Assembly: GCA_964405825.1 (NCBI GenBank) | Contig: CAYOPI010000038.1 | Location: forward strand, 1-30,177 | DNA from: JBHJGM01 sp964405825 | GTDB taxonomy: Bacteria; Verrucomicrobiota; Verrucomicrobiia; Opitutales; JBHJGM01 | Reading direction: 5' to 3' | Length of the DNA stretch: 30,177 bases | Shown: in pieces, positions 14,286-22,950 of the stretch | Layout: each line of letters begins with the position of its first letter | How positions within the stretch are numbered: the stretch's first letter is position 1 | Translations under genes and position numbers: made by a program | Notes under the pieces: model-generated | What the model saw: only the letters and a program-made list of their open reading frames with translations | Databases searched by the model: none | What the model was told of the DNA's origin: nothing

Positions 14286-14837
14286 CTACTCCAGGCCGAG
14301 CTTGGCCTTGCCCGCATCGGAGATCATCCGGGGGTTCCATGGCGGATCCCACACAATCGAGACCTCGGCCGAGTGCACGCCGTCCACCGACTCCACCTTC
14401 TGGCGGGCATCGTTGGCGATGGCCGGCCCCATCCCGCAGCCCTGCGTGGTCAGAGTCATCTGGATGTTGGCGCGCTGGCGGCCGTCGTCGTCCTCCTGCA
14501 GCAGAAGGTCGTAAATCAGGCCAAGGTCCACGATATTAACCGGTATCTCCGGATCGAAGCACTGACGCAGGGCTCCCCATACCTGATCTTCCAGACTGCC
14601 TTCCACCACCGCAGGCTCCGGGCTTTCCTGCTCCAAAAGAGCCGCGACAGTCGGACCCAGGGCGTCGGCTTCCTCGCGGGGCACCTGGAAAATCCCCAGA
14701 TTACTCTGCAAGGTGACGTTCCCCCCGAGGGCCTGTTTGACGAAAAAGCGATCGCCCTCGCGCAGGACCACCGCCTCACCGTCGGGAACTTGTGTCGCGT
14801 TGCAGTTTCGCAACAGTTGGACTGGCTCGTCGGTCAT
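14286..14837 (-). CDS. sufT: SufT-like iron-sulfur maturation protein (MIP18/DUF59)
   Basis: A 183-residue cytosolic protein starting at the ATG at 14837. The N-terminal SufT-specific part reads LREGDRFFVKQALGGNVTLQSNLG (26-48). It is followed by a full MIP18/DUF59 domain: VWGALRQCFDPEIPVNIVDLGLIYDL (86-111), IQMTLTTQGCGMGPAIANDA with the conserved Cys134, and VSIVWDPPWNPRMISDAG near the end. SufT is known to support Fe-S cluster assembly or delivery, especially under high demand. Here it stands alone: no sufB, C, D or S gene lies in the window. No Shine-Dalgarno site is visible, and the frame extends far upstream without family sequence, which is why this start was chosen. It is divergent from the next gene. 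Confidence 0.9.
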   Translation of the reverse strand: MTDEPVQLLRNCNATQVPDGEAVVLREGDRFFVKQALGGNVTLQSNLGIFQVPREEADALGPTVAALLEQESPEPAVVEGSLEDQVWGALRQCFDPEIPVNIVDLGLIYDLLLQEDDDGRQRANIQMTLTTQGCGMGPAIANDARQKVESVDGVHSAEVSIVWDPPWNPRMISDAGKAKLGLE

Positions 14838-14914
14838 ACCGATTGGATCGTTTGTTGAAAATTCGGAGTCAATCCCCCGTGGGAAATTTCTTTTCCTGTG
14901 GCGGCACAAGGTGC

Positions 14915-14920
14915 TATAAC
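14915..14920 (+). promoter_or_regulatory. Candidate -10 box for the secreted protein gene
   Basis: TATAAC lies 45 bases before the ATG at 14965 in the 127-base divergent gap. No convincing -35 box lies 16-18 bases further up (TTTCCT at 17 bases), so support is limited. Confidence 0.28.
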
Positions 14921-14964
14921 AGAGTATTGCAACGCGGTCCACCCACGACCGGAAGAAGCTGGCT

Positions 14965-16443
14965 ATGCACATGCCCCGACGTTTCCCTAACCTAACTCGG
15001 ACCGGGCTCTGCGCCGCATTGTTGTGCGCCCTGGTGTCGTTCAGCACGGCGGCAGGAGCGGCCGTCGACGAATCCGAGCAACTGCCCGCCATTGAGGACG
15101 CTCAGGTCGCCCGCCTGCTGTCCTTCGAAGAAAGGCTCCAGTGGAACCAGGCCCTCGCCCTGCGCAAGGAAGGCCTCGACGACATCGACAGCGGCGAGTG
15201 GATGCTCGCGCGCCAGTCCAGCGACGTCGGCTTCCAGCGCGACCTGCGCAAGGTGCACGAAGGCGGCCGCGAAAAAGTCGCCCAGGGCCAGGCAAAGATC
15301 GAACGGGCCGAGGCGCAAATGACCGCGCTTCGCCTGCTTGCGCGGGAGCGCTACGCCAACGTGCTCAAGTCGCGCCAGCCCGTTGCCTATTCTTTCCAGG
15401 TGCCCTCGGCCTCGTGGAAAGGCACCCATCGCACCCTCTTCGAGGGCCTGCTGCAGGAAACGTGGAGTCAGGGCTACGCGCGCGTGCTCTTTGGCGGCCA
15501 CCATGTCCTCGACACCGAAGGCTACTACCTGCCCGCCGCCCTCAACGCCGAGGCCGAAAACCTCGTGCGCACCGTCGATGCCGACCGCTTCACCTTCGCC
15601 CCAATCAATCCTGCCTCGATGAGCCTGGGCTCGGACCGCAACCGCCTCGTGGTGCGTTTCCCCGACCGTGCGCGAACCCTCAGCGGGCGCCGCGCCGCCT
15701 TGCTCGTGGGCGAAGTGCTCCCCTTCTCCGGCGGCGACAAGTACCTCTTTTCCATCCGCGCCATCGACCTGGAGACCCTCCAGATCGTCTCCAGCGTGGA
15801 GAACATCGTCCTTTCCAGTCCGGAACTCGAACAGGTCCTCGCGCGCGAGTCCGTTGCCCCCGCACCGGAGCCCGAACCCGAACCTGAAGCCGACCAGGCT
15901 ACCGAAGCCTCCGAATCTGCCGAAGGCGAAGCGGTCGCCGAGGCCCAGACCGAAGACGAGGCCGAAAGCAGCGAGACCGTCGCCGAGATACTGCCAGCGG
16001 CCATGGAGGTTACCCTCGATGATCTCAAGCGCTTCATCGAGCGCCTTGAGCGCACGCCCAACAACGACTGGAAATTCGGCCTCTCCTTCGATCAGAACGG
16101 CCACGTCCTGCCGCACCGCGACAAACGCCGCGCCATTCTCATCGCCAAACTGCTGCTGCTCTCCAACGGCGGCCCGCCCATCACCGATACCGATTTTCTA
16201 GTCAGCGTGTTCCCCCGTCAGGGCAGCACCGGCATCCTCAAGCTCGATGACGAGGGTAACCTGGTCGAAGACAGCGACGAGGCGACCGCCCCCGAAAACG
16301 CCATGTGGGTCGTCACCCATGAACTTGGCAACGACGGCAAGGCCGCCTGGATCCTCAAGGCCCAGCGCCTGGATGGCAACAGCCAGCCCATCGAGGTCGG
16401 CCCCCTGCGCATCGGCACCGGCACCGCCAACCCGGACTCGTAG
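14965..16443 (+). CDS. Exported protein of unknown function with acidic linker
   Basis: A 492-residue protein with a signal peptide (MHMPRRFPNLTRTGLCAALLCALVSFSTAAGA, likely cut near residue 32). GGAAGAAG lies six bases before the ATG at 14965 and supports this start. Residues 40-135 are helical and charged, with a coiled-coil-like stretch (VHEGGREKVAQGQAKIERAE). A central beta-rich domain (about 150-290) contains RQPVAYSFQVP and KYLFSIRAIDLETLQIVSSVENIVL. Residues 296-340 form a low-complexity linker of A, P, E, D and S. The last 150 residues form a second domain (FGLSFDQNGHVLPHRDKRRAILIAKLLLL, MWVVTHELG). I do not recognise either domain. It ends 13 bases from the convergent sppA gene. Confidence 0.82.
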   Translation: MHMPRRFPNLTRTGLCAALLCALVSFSTAAGAAVDESEQLPAIEDAQVARLLSFEERLQWNQALALRKEGLDDIDSGEWMLARQSSDVGFQRDLRKVHEGGREKVAQGQAKIERAEAQMTALRLLARERYANVLKSRQPVAYSFQVPSASWKGTHRTLFEGLLQETWSQGYARVLFGGHHVLDTEGYYLPAALNAEAENLVRTVDADRFTFAPINPASMSLGSDRNRLVVRFPDRARTLSGRRAALLVGEVLPFSGGDKYLFSIRAIDLETLQIVSSVENIVLSSPELEQVLARESVAPAPEPEPEPEADQATEASESAEGEAVAEAQTEDEAESSETVAEILPAAMEVTLDDLKRFIERLERTPNNDWKFGLSFDQNGHVLPHRDKRRAILIAKLLLLSNGGPPITDTDFLVSVFPRQGSTGILKLDDEGNLVEDSDEATAPENAMWVVTHELGNDGKAAWILKAQRLDGNSQPIEVGPLRIGTGTANPDS

Positions 16444-16456
16444 ACCCGGGCCCTAC

Positions 16457-18328
16457 CTACCGCACCCGCAACATGAACGGCAGGCGGGCGTAGGCGTTCA
16501 TCGGATCATCAAAGCTGTCCAGTTGGCGCAGCGACTTCAGCAGACGCAGCGCTTCGCGGCCCAATGGCCCCTTCGGCAGGATGGACTCCACCGGTTGCGC
16601 ACCCGGCACGCTCAAACGGCCCACCGGCGGCTCGGGCTTGCTCTCCTCACCGAAGCGCAGGCTGAGCACCTCGCTGATGCTCAGGTACTCGGGGTACTCT
16701 TTCAGGATGTAGTTGTCGCCCAGCTGCGCCAGCTCGGCTGCTTTCTCAATCGCGTCCTGCAAGCCGCCGATTTCATCAACGAGTCCCTCGCGGCGGGCAT
16801 CCACCCCGGACCACACCCGGCCTTCGGCAATGTCGCCCACTTCTTCGGTCGTCAGCCCGCGCCCGTCGGCAACCCGCTCGATGAACGAAGCGTAGGTGCT
16901 GTCCACGTACTTTTGAAAGATCGCCATCTCGGCCTCGTCGCGCGGCTGGCTCAGCGAGAACAGGTTTGAGTACTGCGCGGTCTTCACCCCGTCGAAAGTG
17001 ATCCCCTGTTCGTTGGCCAGCCCCTGCAGGTTCGGAATCAGCGCAAAAACACCGATCGAACCGGTGATGGTGGTGGACTCGGCAAAGATGTGGTCGGCGT
17101 GCGTGGCGATCCAGTAACCGCCGCTGGCCGCGACGTTGCCCATCGAGACCACGACCGTCTTGACCTGCTCCAGCCGCCGCACCTCGCGCTGAATCGCCTC
17201 CGAGGCCGTCACCCCGCCACCGGGGCTGTTCACGCGCAAGACGACAGCCTCGACCGTTTCATCCTCCCGCAGGTCGCGCAGCCAGCGTGCCGCCTGCTCG
17301 CCGTCGATGCCCTCCACGCCCGCGTCGGCAAAACCGATCGGCCCCTGCAGGTACATCACAAGAATGCGCGGGGTATCCTCGTCGGCGGAGGCTTCGGCAT
17401 CCTCGGTCTCCTGCTCGAGGTAGGCACGGAAACGCCCCACCGTCATCTGCCGCAGGTCGCCGTCCTCGTCGCTTGCCACCACCTCGTTCAAGCGCGCGAG
17501 CACCTCGTCCTTGTAGGATACGCGATCGATCAGGTCCAGCTCGCGCGCCTGCTGCGGGTTGAGGATCGCCTTGGTATCGGCGGCGTTCTGCAGATCCTCG
17601 GGAGTGATCGCGCGGTCCCGCCCGATGCCGGCCAGAATCACGTTCCAGGCCGAATCCAGCAGGTCCTTGAGCTGCTCGCGGTTCTCGGGGCTGAGCTCGT
17701 TGCGCACAAAGGTCTCCCCGGCGGACTTGTACGCGCCCGCCCGCGCCACCTGAATGCCCACGCCGTACTTCTCCAGAAAATCGCCAAAGAAGGTCACCTC
17801 CAGCCCCAGCCCGGTGAACGGGATCACGCCAAAGGGATCCAGGCGCAGATCGCTCGCCTTGGACATGACAAAAAGGTCCGACAGCGCCGGGGCGATGGCG
17901 TAGGCGATGATCGGCTTGCCGCTGTCGCGAAAGACCTGCAGGGCCTCGCGCAGCTCCTCCAGACCGGCGTAGCCGATGTCGTTCTCGCCCAGGGCCAGAC
18001 TGCCCTGAATGTACAGCGCCGAAATCCTTGGCTCCTCGGCAGCAGCGCGGATGGTGTCCGTCAAGGCCAGCAGGTGCAGCGCACCCGGCCCGCGTTCCCC
18101 GCCCAGAAAGTTGCTCAGCGCCTCACCCAGGTCCGGCGGCGTCGGCGCGTCGGTCAGGGTCATGGAGAGGTCCAGCACCAGCAGGGTGCGCTCCTCCAGC
18201 TCGATCGGGTCGGGCTCCAGCTGCTGCACGTAGACGTACCAGAGCCCGACGCTCAACAGCAGGGAGAAGCCCAGAAAGATGACGCCGGTGATCACCGAGG
18301 CGGCCACCTGTTTGAGGATGGAATTCAT
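16457..18328 (-). CDS. sppA: Signal peptide peptidase SppA, 67-kDa type
   Basis: A membrane-bound serine protease that degrades cleaved signal peptides on the periplasmic side. The 623 residues contain one N-terminal transmembrane segment (about 11-33, SVITGVIFLGFSLLLSVGLWYVY) and two tandem SppA domains, as in the E. coli 67-kDa form. The N-terminal half carries the general-base Lys201 in ARAGAYKSAGETFVR. The C-terminal half carries the nucleophile Ser402 in SMGNVAASGGYWIATHADHIFA, after VVLRVNSPGGGVTASE. E. coli uses Lys209 and Ser409, so both catalytic residues sit in the expected halves. Later segments TITGSIGVFALIPNLQGL and GRVWSGVDARREGLVDEIGGL are typical. The start is at the ATG at 18328; the gene is divergent from the conserved unknown gene. 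Confidence 0.96.
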   Translation of the reverse strand: MNSILKQVAASVITGVIFLGFSLLLSVGLWYVYVQQLEPDPIELEERTLLVLDLSMTLTDAPTPPDLGEALSNFLGGERGPGALHLLALTDTIRAAAEEPRISALYIQGSLALGENDIGYAGLEELREALQVFRDSGKPIIAYAIAPALSDLFVMSKASDLRLDPFGVIPFTGLGLEVTFFGDFLEKYGVGIQVARAGAYKSAGETFVRNELSPENREQLKDLLDSAWNVILAGIGRDRAITPEDLQNAADTKAILNPQQARELDLIDRVSYKDEVLARLNEVVASDEDGDLRQMTVGRFRAYLEQETEDAEASADEDTPRILVMYLQGPIGFADAGVEGIDGEQAARWLRDLREDETVEAVVLRVNSPGGGVTASEAIQREVRRLEQVKTVVVSMGNVAASGGYWIATHADHIFAESTTITGSIGVFALIPNLQGLANEQGITFDGVKTAQYSNLFSLSQPRDEAEMAIFQKYVDSTYASFIERVADGRGLTTEEVGDIAEGRVWSGVDARREGLVDEIGGLQDAIEKAAELAQLGDNYILKEYPEYLSISEVLSLRFGEESKPEPPVGRLSVPGAQPVESILPKGPLGREALRLLKSLRQLDSFDDPMNAYARLPFMLRVR

Positions 18329-18426
18329 AAAGTCGAAGTTACCCTCGCATCCCTGGGCTTCTCAAGCGGATTTGCACTTCTGCCTTGGCGCAAACAGCCG
18401 ACCCTGACAACGTGCACGAGGATCGC

Positions 18427-19926
18427 ATGACGCTTCAGGAAACGCTCGGCAGCCAGTCGCAGTCCACCAACAACAAGGCTCTGCAGATCAACCTTCGCCC
18501 GGAGATCTACGGGACCTTTGCCGAAATTGGCGCGGGCCAGGAGGTTGCCCGGCATTTTTTCAAGGTCGGCGGGGCCGCCGGCACCATTGCCAAGAGCATG
18601 TCTGCCTACGACATGGTCTTCAGCGACTCCATCTACGGCAAGAGCGAGCGCTACGTCTCCCGCGGCCGGCTCATGCAGATGCTCGACCACGAGTTCACCC
18701 TCCTGCGCGAGCGCCTGATGGCCCAGCGCGGCGCCAGCACCCGCTTCTTTGTCTTTGCCAACACGGTGGCCGCGCGCGGTTACAACCACTCCGACAAGCG
18801 CGAGAGTCACGGCTGGATGGGCGTGCGCCTGCAGACCGATCCGATGGGTTCGCCCTGCGACATCATCCTGCACGTGCGCATGCTCGACAAGAGCAACGCC
18901 GCCCAGCAGGACGCCCTCGGGCTGCTCGGGGTCAACTTCATCTACGCCGCCTTCAACCACACCGACGCCCCCGAGCCGTTCGTCCAGTCACTCCTGGACG
19001 AGGTCGGGCCCGAACGCGTCGAGGTCGACATGCTGGAGTTTCGCGGGCCGGGCTTCGCCTCCATCGACAACCGTCTGGTCGCGCTCCAGCTGGTCGAGCA
19101 CCACCTGACCAGCGCGGTCATGTTCGGGCCGGACGAGACGATGCTGCTGCCCTCCGAGGAGCTGCGCAAGAAGCCCGTGCTGGTCGAGCGCGGCACCTTC
19201 CGCCCGATCGCAAATGTCAATTTGGACATGCTCCGCAGCGCCGGCGCGATGTTCGTGCAGGAGCCCATCGTAATGGGCAAGGAGGTCTTCGTCGTGCTGG
19301 AGATCACGATGAAAAACCTCCTGCGCGGCGGCCAGATCGACCACCAGGACTTCCTCGCCCGCGTCGACGCCATCCATGCCCTGGAGTATCCGGTCGTGGT
19401 GTCCAACCTCCCGGAGTACTTTCGCCTCAGCGCCTACTTCCGCCGCTACACCTCGGAGATGCTCGGCATCGTTCTGGGCATCAACAACCTCCTGGAGATC
19501 TTCAACGACAAGTACTACGAGGGCCTCGAAGGCGGCATCCTCGAGGCCTGCGGGCGCCTCTTCAAGGAAGACGTGAAGCTCTACGCCTACCCGATGAAGG
19601 GTGAAGGCTTCAACCGCTACCTGACCGAGGGCGACGCCTCCCTGGCCGACCAGGTGGCCGTCCAGCGCTTTGCCCGCGAGGTCGTCATCTCCTCGGAAAA
19701 CCTCCAGGTGAAACGCCATCTGCGCCACCTCTACGCCTTCCTTCTGGAAAACCACTTCATCGAACCGGTCGTCGGCTACGACCCGGTTCAGCTGGACACG
19801 CTCTCGCGCGACATCCTCGCCAAAATCCACGCCGGCGATGCCTCCTGGCGCGACGAGGTCCCCGCCGCCGTCGTCGCCCGGATCGAGGAACGCGCCCTCT
19901 GGCAGGCTCAGGCCATGGCCGGGTGA
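18427..19926 (+). CDS. Conserved 499-residue protein of unknown function
   Basis: A cytosolic-looking protein with no signal peptide. The ATG at 18427 is preceded by GAGG with a 5-base gap; a TTG at 18385 is a weaker start. Residues 29-42 read GTFAEIGAGQEVAR, followed by FFKVGGAAGTIAKSMSAYDM and IYGKSERYVSRGRLMQMLDHEF. Later blocks include GWMGVRLQTDP, LGLLGVNFIYAAF, KPVLVERGTFRPIANVNLDML and KYYEGLEGGILEACGRLFKEDVKLY. I recall close relatives across cyanobacteria and other phyla, where automatic names disagree (including 'TonB-dependent receptor'), which this soluble, barrel-free sequence does not support. The Gly-rich N-terminal region suggests a nucleotide or cofactor site, but no known motif is met. 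It sits 65 bases upstream of the polyamine synthase gene on the same strand and may be co-transcribed. Confidence 0.88.
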   Translation: MTLQETLGSQSQSTNNKALQINLRPEIYGTFAEIGAGQEVARHFFKVGGAAGTIAKSMSAYDMVFSDSIYGKSERYVSRGRLMQMLDHEFTLLRERLMAQRGASTRFFVFANTVAARGYNHSDKRESHGWMGVRLQTDPMGSPCDIILHVRMLDKSNAAQQDALGLLGVNFIYAAFNHTDAPEPFVQSLLDEVGPERVEVDMLEFRGPGFASIDNRLVALQLVEHHLTSAVMFGPDETMLLPSEELRKKPVLVERGTFRPIANVNLDMLRSAGAMFVQEPIVMGKEVFVVLEITMKNLLRGGQIDHQDFLARVDAIHALEYPVVVSNLPEYFRLSAYFRRYTSEMLGIVLGINNLLEIFNDKYYEGLEGGILEACGRLFKEDVKLYAYPMKGEGFNRYLTEGDASLADQVAVQRFAREVVISSENLQVKRHLRHLYAFLLENHFIEPVVGYDPVQLDTLSRDILAKIHAGDASWRDEVPAAVVARIEERALWQAQAMAG

Positions 19927-19991
19927 CGCGCATGCGGTTCCCTGCCTGAGCGCTTGCCCCGCGGCGCAGTGTACCTCTTGCTTTCGCGTCT

Positions 19992-21212
19992 ATGTCGAAA
20001 GTGTTGATCGTCGGTGCCGGTGGCGTGGGCAACGTTGTCGCGCAGAAGTGCGCCCGCCTGCCGGAGACCTTTTCGGAAATCATCCTGGCCTCGCGCACCG
20101 TTTCCAAGTGCCGCGCCATCGCCGAGCGCTGCCAGCAGCCGGTCCAGTGCCTCGCCCTGGACGCCGACGACGTCGCCACCACCACCCGACTGCTCAAGGC
20201 CGAACGCCCGGGGCTGCTCATCAACGTCGCCCTGCCCTACCAGGACCTGCCGCTGATGGACGCCTGCCTGGCCGCCGGGGTCGACTACCTGGACACCGCC
20301 AACTACGAGCCGCCGGACACCGCCAGGTTCGAGTACTCCTGGCAGTGGGCCTACCGCGATCGCTACCGGCAGGCCGGGCAGATGGCCCTGCTGGGGGCGG
20401 GCTTCGACCCGGGCGTGACGAACGTCTTTTGCGCATGGTTGCAGAAGCATCACTTCGACGAGATCCACACCCTCGACATCCTCGACGCCAACGGCGGCGA
20501 CCACGGCCAGCCCTTCGCCACCAACTTCAACCCCGAGATCAACATCCGCGAGATCACCCAGCGCGGGCGCTACTGGGAAAACGGCCAGTGGATCGAGACC
20601 GACCCGCTTTCGCAGGCCCACCTCTTCGACTTCCCCGAGATCGGCCCGCGCAAGGCCTACCTGATGTACCATGAGGAGCTGGAGTCGCTCGTGCTCAACA
20701 TCCGCGGCCTGCAGCGTATCCGGTTTTGGATGACGTTTTCGGACAGCTACCTCACCCATCTGCGCGTGCTCGAAAACGTCGGCCTGACCCGCATCGACCC
20801 CGTCGCCTTCGAGGGCCGGCAGGTCGTCCCGCTGCGCTTTCTCAAAGCCCTCCTGCCCGACCCGGCCAGCCTCGCCGCCGGCTACACCGGCAAGACCAAC
20901 ATCGGCGTCATCGCCACCGGCACCAAAGACGGCCAACGGCGCACACGCTACCTCTACAACGTCTGCGACCACGAGGAGACCTTCCGCGAGGTCGGCGCCC
21001 AGGCGATCAACTACACCACCGGCGTGCCCGCGGTCGTCGCCAGCCGCCTCATCCTCGAGGCCACCTGGCGTCAGCCTGGCGTCTTCAACATCGAGGAACT
21101 CGACCCCGACCCCTTCATGCAGGCCATCGGTCCGGCCGGGTTGCCCTGGACGCTCGCCGAAGTTCCCGAAGCCTTCTGGGCCGAGGACAGCAACGTGGCG
21201 CTCCCGCGATGA
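19992..21212 (+). CDS. Carboxynorspermidine/carboxyspermidine synthase (dehydrogenase), saccharopine dehydrogenase-like
   Basis: NADPH-dependent enzyme that condenses a diamine (putrescine or diaminopropane) with aspartate beta-semialdehyde to carboxyspermidine or carboxynorspermidine. The 406 residues start with a Rossmann motif KVLIVGAGGVGNVVAQK (Gly8, Gly10, Gly13), then ASRTVSKC, which would contact the NADP ribose phosphate. Further family blocks are LINVALPYQDLPLMDACLAAGVDYLDTANYEP, LLGAGFDPGVTNVFCAW, and the C-terminal QAINYTTGVPAVVASRLILEATWRQPGVFNIEELDPDPFM. Assignment is supported by the decarboxylase gene nspC 445 bases downstream, which catalyses the next step. Length and motif order are those of the bacterial CANSDH/CASDH family. 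There is no clear ribosome-binding site. The preferred diamine cannot be told from sequence. Confidence 0.92.
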   Translation: MSKVLIVGAGGVGNVVAQKCARLPETFSEIILASRTVSKCRAIAERCQQPVQCLALDADDVATTTRLLKAERPGLLINVALPYQDLPLMDACLAAGVDYLDTANYEPPDTARFEYSWQWAYRDRYRQAGQMALLGAGFDPGVTNVFCAWLQKHHFDEIHTLDILDANGGDHGQPFATNFNPEINIREITQRGRYWENGQWIETDPLSQAHLFDFPEIGPRKAYLMYHEELESLVLNIRGLQRIRFWMTFSDSYLTHLRVLENVGLTRIDPVAFEGRQVVPLRFLKALLPDPASLAAGYTGKTNIGVIATGTKDGQRRTRYLYNVCDHEETFREVGAQAINYTTGVPAVVASRLILEATWRQPGVFNIEELDPDPFMQAIGPAGLPWTLAEVPEAFWAEDSNVALPR

Positions 21213-21256
21213 AGCGTTCGCCGTGGTGGGCAAATCTTGCCCAGGGCCTGCCGGTT

Positions 21257-21463
21257 TCAGCCCGAGGCAGCTCGATCGGTCTCCACGCGGCGGCGCATGT
21301 CCGCGCCCACGGTCAGGACAATCCCGCAAACCTTCTCCAGCACTTGCGGATCGGCCTCACTGACCGGGCAGCCGCGACGCTCGCCTTCCAGCCACGTCTC
21401 ATCGCGGATGATCTTTTCGATCATCGGCAACTGCCGCGTGGTGGCTGTGGATGCGTGGTTCAT
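21257..21463 (-). CDS. Small conserved protein, function unknown
   Basis: A 68-residue protein on the opposite strand between the two polyamine genes. The ATG at 21463 is preceded by GGAAAG with a short gap; a longer start at 21502 is possible. The core, IEKIIRDETWLEGERRGCPVSEADPQVLEKVCGIVL (residues about 15-50), looks like a small conserved bacterial family with a 'DETWxEGERRG-xPV' signature that I recall from unannotated proteobacterial and other genomes. No catalytic function is known to me. It is convergent with the synthase gene (44-base gap) and divergent from nspC, sharing the AT-rich regulatory region with it. Confidence 0.7.
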   Translation of the reverse strand: MNHASTATTRQLPMIEKIIRDETWLEGERRGCPVSEADPQVLEKVCGIVLTVGADMRRRVETDRAASG

Positions 21464-21499
21464 TGCGCTTTCCAGAGTTGAGCATCGGCGATGCCAAGG

Positions 21500-21575
21500 C
21501 ATCTACATAAATCGACAGGAAATTTACAAAGTGCTGTCTTTTAACGTCATAAAAATCTGTAAACTATCCGCGCAA
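21500..21575. promoter_or_regulatory. AT-rich regulatory region between the small gene and nspC
   Basis: This short AT-rich island contrasts with the GC-rich surroundings and lies between divergent genes. It holds inverted half-sites TTTACA (21523-21528) and TGTAAA (21558-21563), and a weaker pair GACAG/CTGTC (21514-21518, 21534-21538). Promoters for both genes are expected here; I cannot assign clear -35/-10 boxes. Confidence 0.4.
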
Positions 21576-21657
21576 ATGCACCTTTCCCGCGATTTCGAAG
21601 CTGCCGCCGCTTGAGTGGCGATTTCTGCCGTGCCTTCTGACGCTTCCCTCCAACGCC

Positions 21658-22860
21658 ATGGCTGAACCCCTTCACAACGCGCTCCCGCCCGACTGGCGCG
21701 ACGTCGACTGGGAGGCACTGCCCAGCCCGGCCTTCGTCGTCCACGCCGGGCGCCTGCGCGAGAACGCCCGCACGCTGGCGGCCATCGGCGACCAGGCCGA
21801 AGTCTCCATCCTGCTGGCATTGAAAGGCTTCGCGATGTTCAGCACCTTCCCGATCCTGCGCGAATACCTCGACGGCACCACCTCCAGCGGTCTGCACGAG
21901 GCCCTCCTCGCCCGCGAGCACTTTGGCAAGGAGATTCACGTCTACGCTCCGGCCTTCAAGGATGCCGAAATCGCTGAACTCGTTGAATTTGCCAATCATC
22001 TGGTCTTCAACACCCCGGCGCAGTGGCGGCGATTCCGCCCGACGGTGCGGGCGGCTGGCCGTAGAATCAGCTGCGGACTGCGGGTCAACCCGGGCTACTC
22101 CGAGGTCGAGGTCGAACTCTACAACCCCTGCGCCCCGCGCTCGCGCCTGGGGACGACCGCGGCCTGGCTCGAGGCCGAGATCCAGCGCCACGGCCCGGAA
22201 CTGCTCGACGGCCTCGATGGCCTGCACTTGCACACCCTCTGCGAGCAAAACCTCGACGCCCTCGCCAACACCCTGCCTCACTTTGAGAAGGCGTTCTCAA
22301 AATACTTCCCCCGGCTGAAGTGGGTCAACTTCGGCGGCGGCCACCACATCACCCGCCCCGACTACGACCGCGCCGGCCTCGTCGCGCTGCTGCGGGACTT
22401 TCGCCGCCGCCACGGACTGCGCATCTACCTGGAGCCCGGCGAGGCGGTCGCCCTGAACACCGGGGTCCTCGTGGCGACCGTGCTGGACGTTTTGGACAAC
22501 GAGGGGCCCGTGGCCGTACTGGACACCTCCGCCACCACCCACCTGCCCGACACCCTCGAGATGCCCTACCGTGCCGAGATTTACGGGGCGGGCCAGCCCG
22601 GCGAGTTCCCCCACACCTACCGCCTCGGCGGGCTCTCCTGCCTGGCCGGCGACGTCTTGGGCGACTACTCCTTTCGCCAGCCGCTCCAACCCGGCCAGCG
22701 CCTGATTTTCGCGGACATGGCCCATTACACGATGGTCAAGACGACCACCTTCAACGGCGTGCCCCTGCCGGCCCTGTGCCTTTATCAGCCCGACGAATCG
22801 CCGAAAATGCGAATTGTACGGCGCTTTGGCTATGAAAATTACCGGGAACGGCTATCTTAG
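21658..22860 (+). CDS. nspC: Carboxynorspermidine/carboxyspermidine decarboxylase
   Basis: PLP-dependent fold-III decarboxylase that removes CO2 from carboxy(nor)spermidine, giving (nor)spermidine. The 400 residues open with LPSPAFVVHAGRL, then the PLP-binding Lys56 in ILLALKGFAM. The phosphate-binding Gly-rich loop is KWVNFGGGHHIT; other family blocks are CGLRVNPGYSEVEVELYNPCAPRSRLG, LHLHTLCEQN, YLEPGEAVALNTG and TSATTHLPDTLEMPYR. The catalytic Cys is in GLSCLAGDVLGDY, followed by the dimer segment FADMAHYTMVKTTTFNGVPLP. This replaces the classical S-adenosylmethionine decarboxylase/SpeE route. The gene is separated from the synthase gene by a small divergent gene, so it probably has its own promoter. 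Confidence 0.95.
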   Translation: MAEPLHNALPPDWRDVDWEALPSPAFVVHAGRLRENARTLAAIGDQAEVSILLALKGFAMFSTFPILREYLDGTTSSGLHEALLAREHFGKEIHVYAPAFKDAEIAELVEFANHLVFNTPAQWRRFRPTVRAAGRRISCGLRVNPGYSEVEVELYNPCAPRSRLGTTAAWLEAEIQRHGPELLDGLDGLHLHTLCEQNLDALANTLPHFEKAFSKYFPRLKWVNFGGGHHITRPDYDRAGLVALLRDFRRRHGLRIYLEPGEAVALNTGVLVATVLDVLDNEGPVAVLDTSATTHLPDTLEMPYRAEIYGAGQPGEFPHTYRLGGLSCLAGDVLGDYSFRQPLQPGQRLIFADMAHYTMVKTTTFNGVPLPALCLYQPDESPKMRIVRRFGYENYRERLS

Positions 22861-22950
22861 TGCCCTGTCGATCTGCACGGGTGCTCCTGTAAAAGAAACG
22901 TGACATTGTGCCCCTTTCGTCCGAAGTAAAGCGGCGAGGGGGACGTCTCT

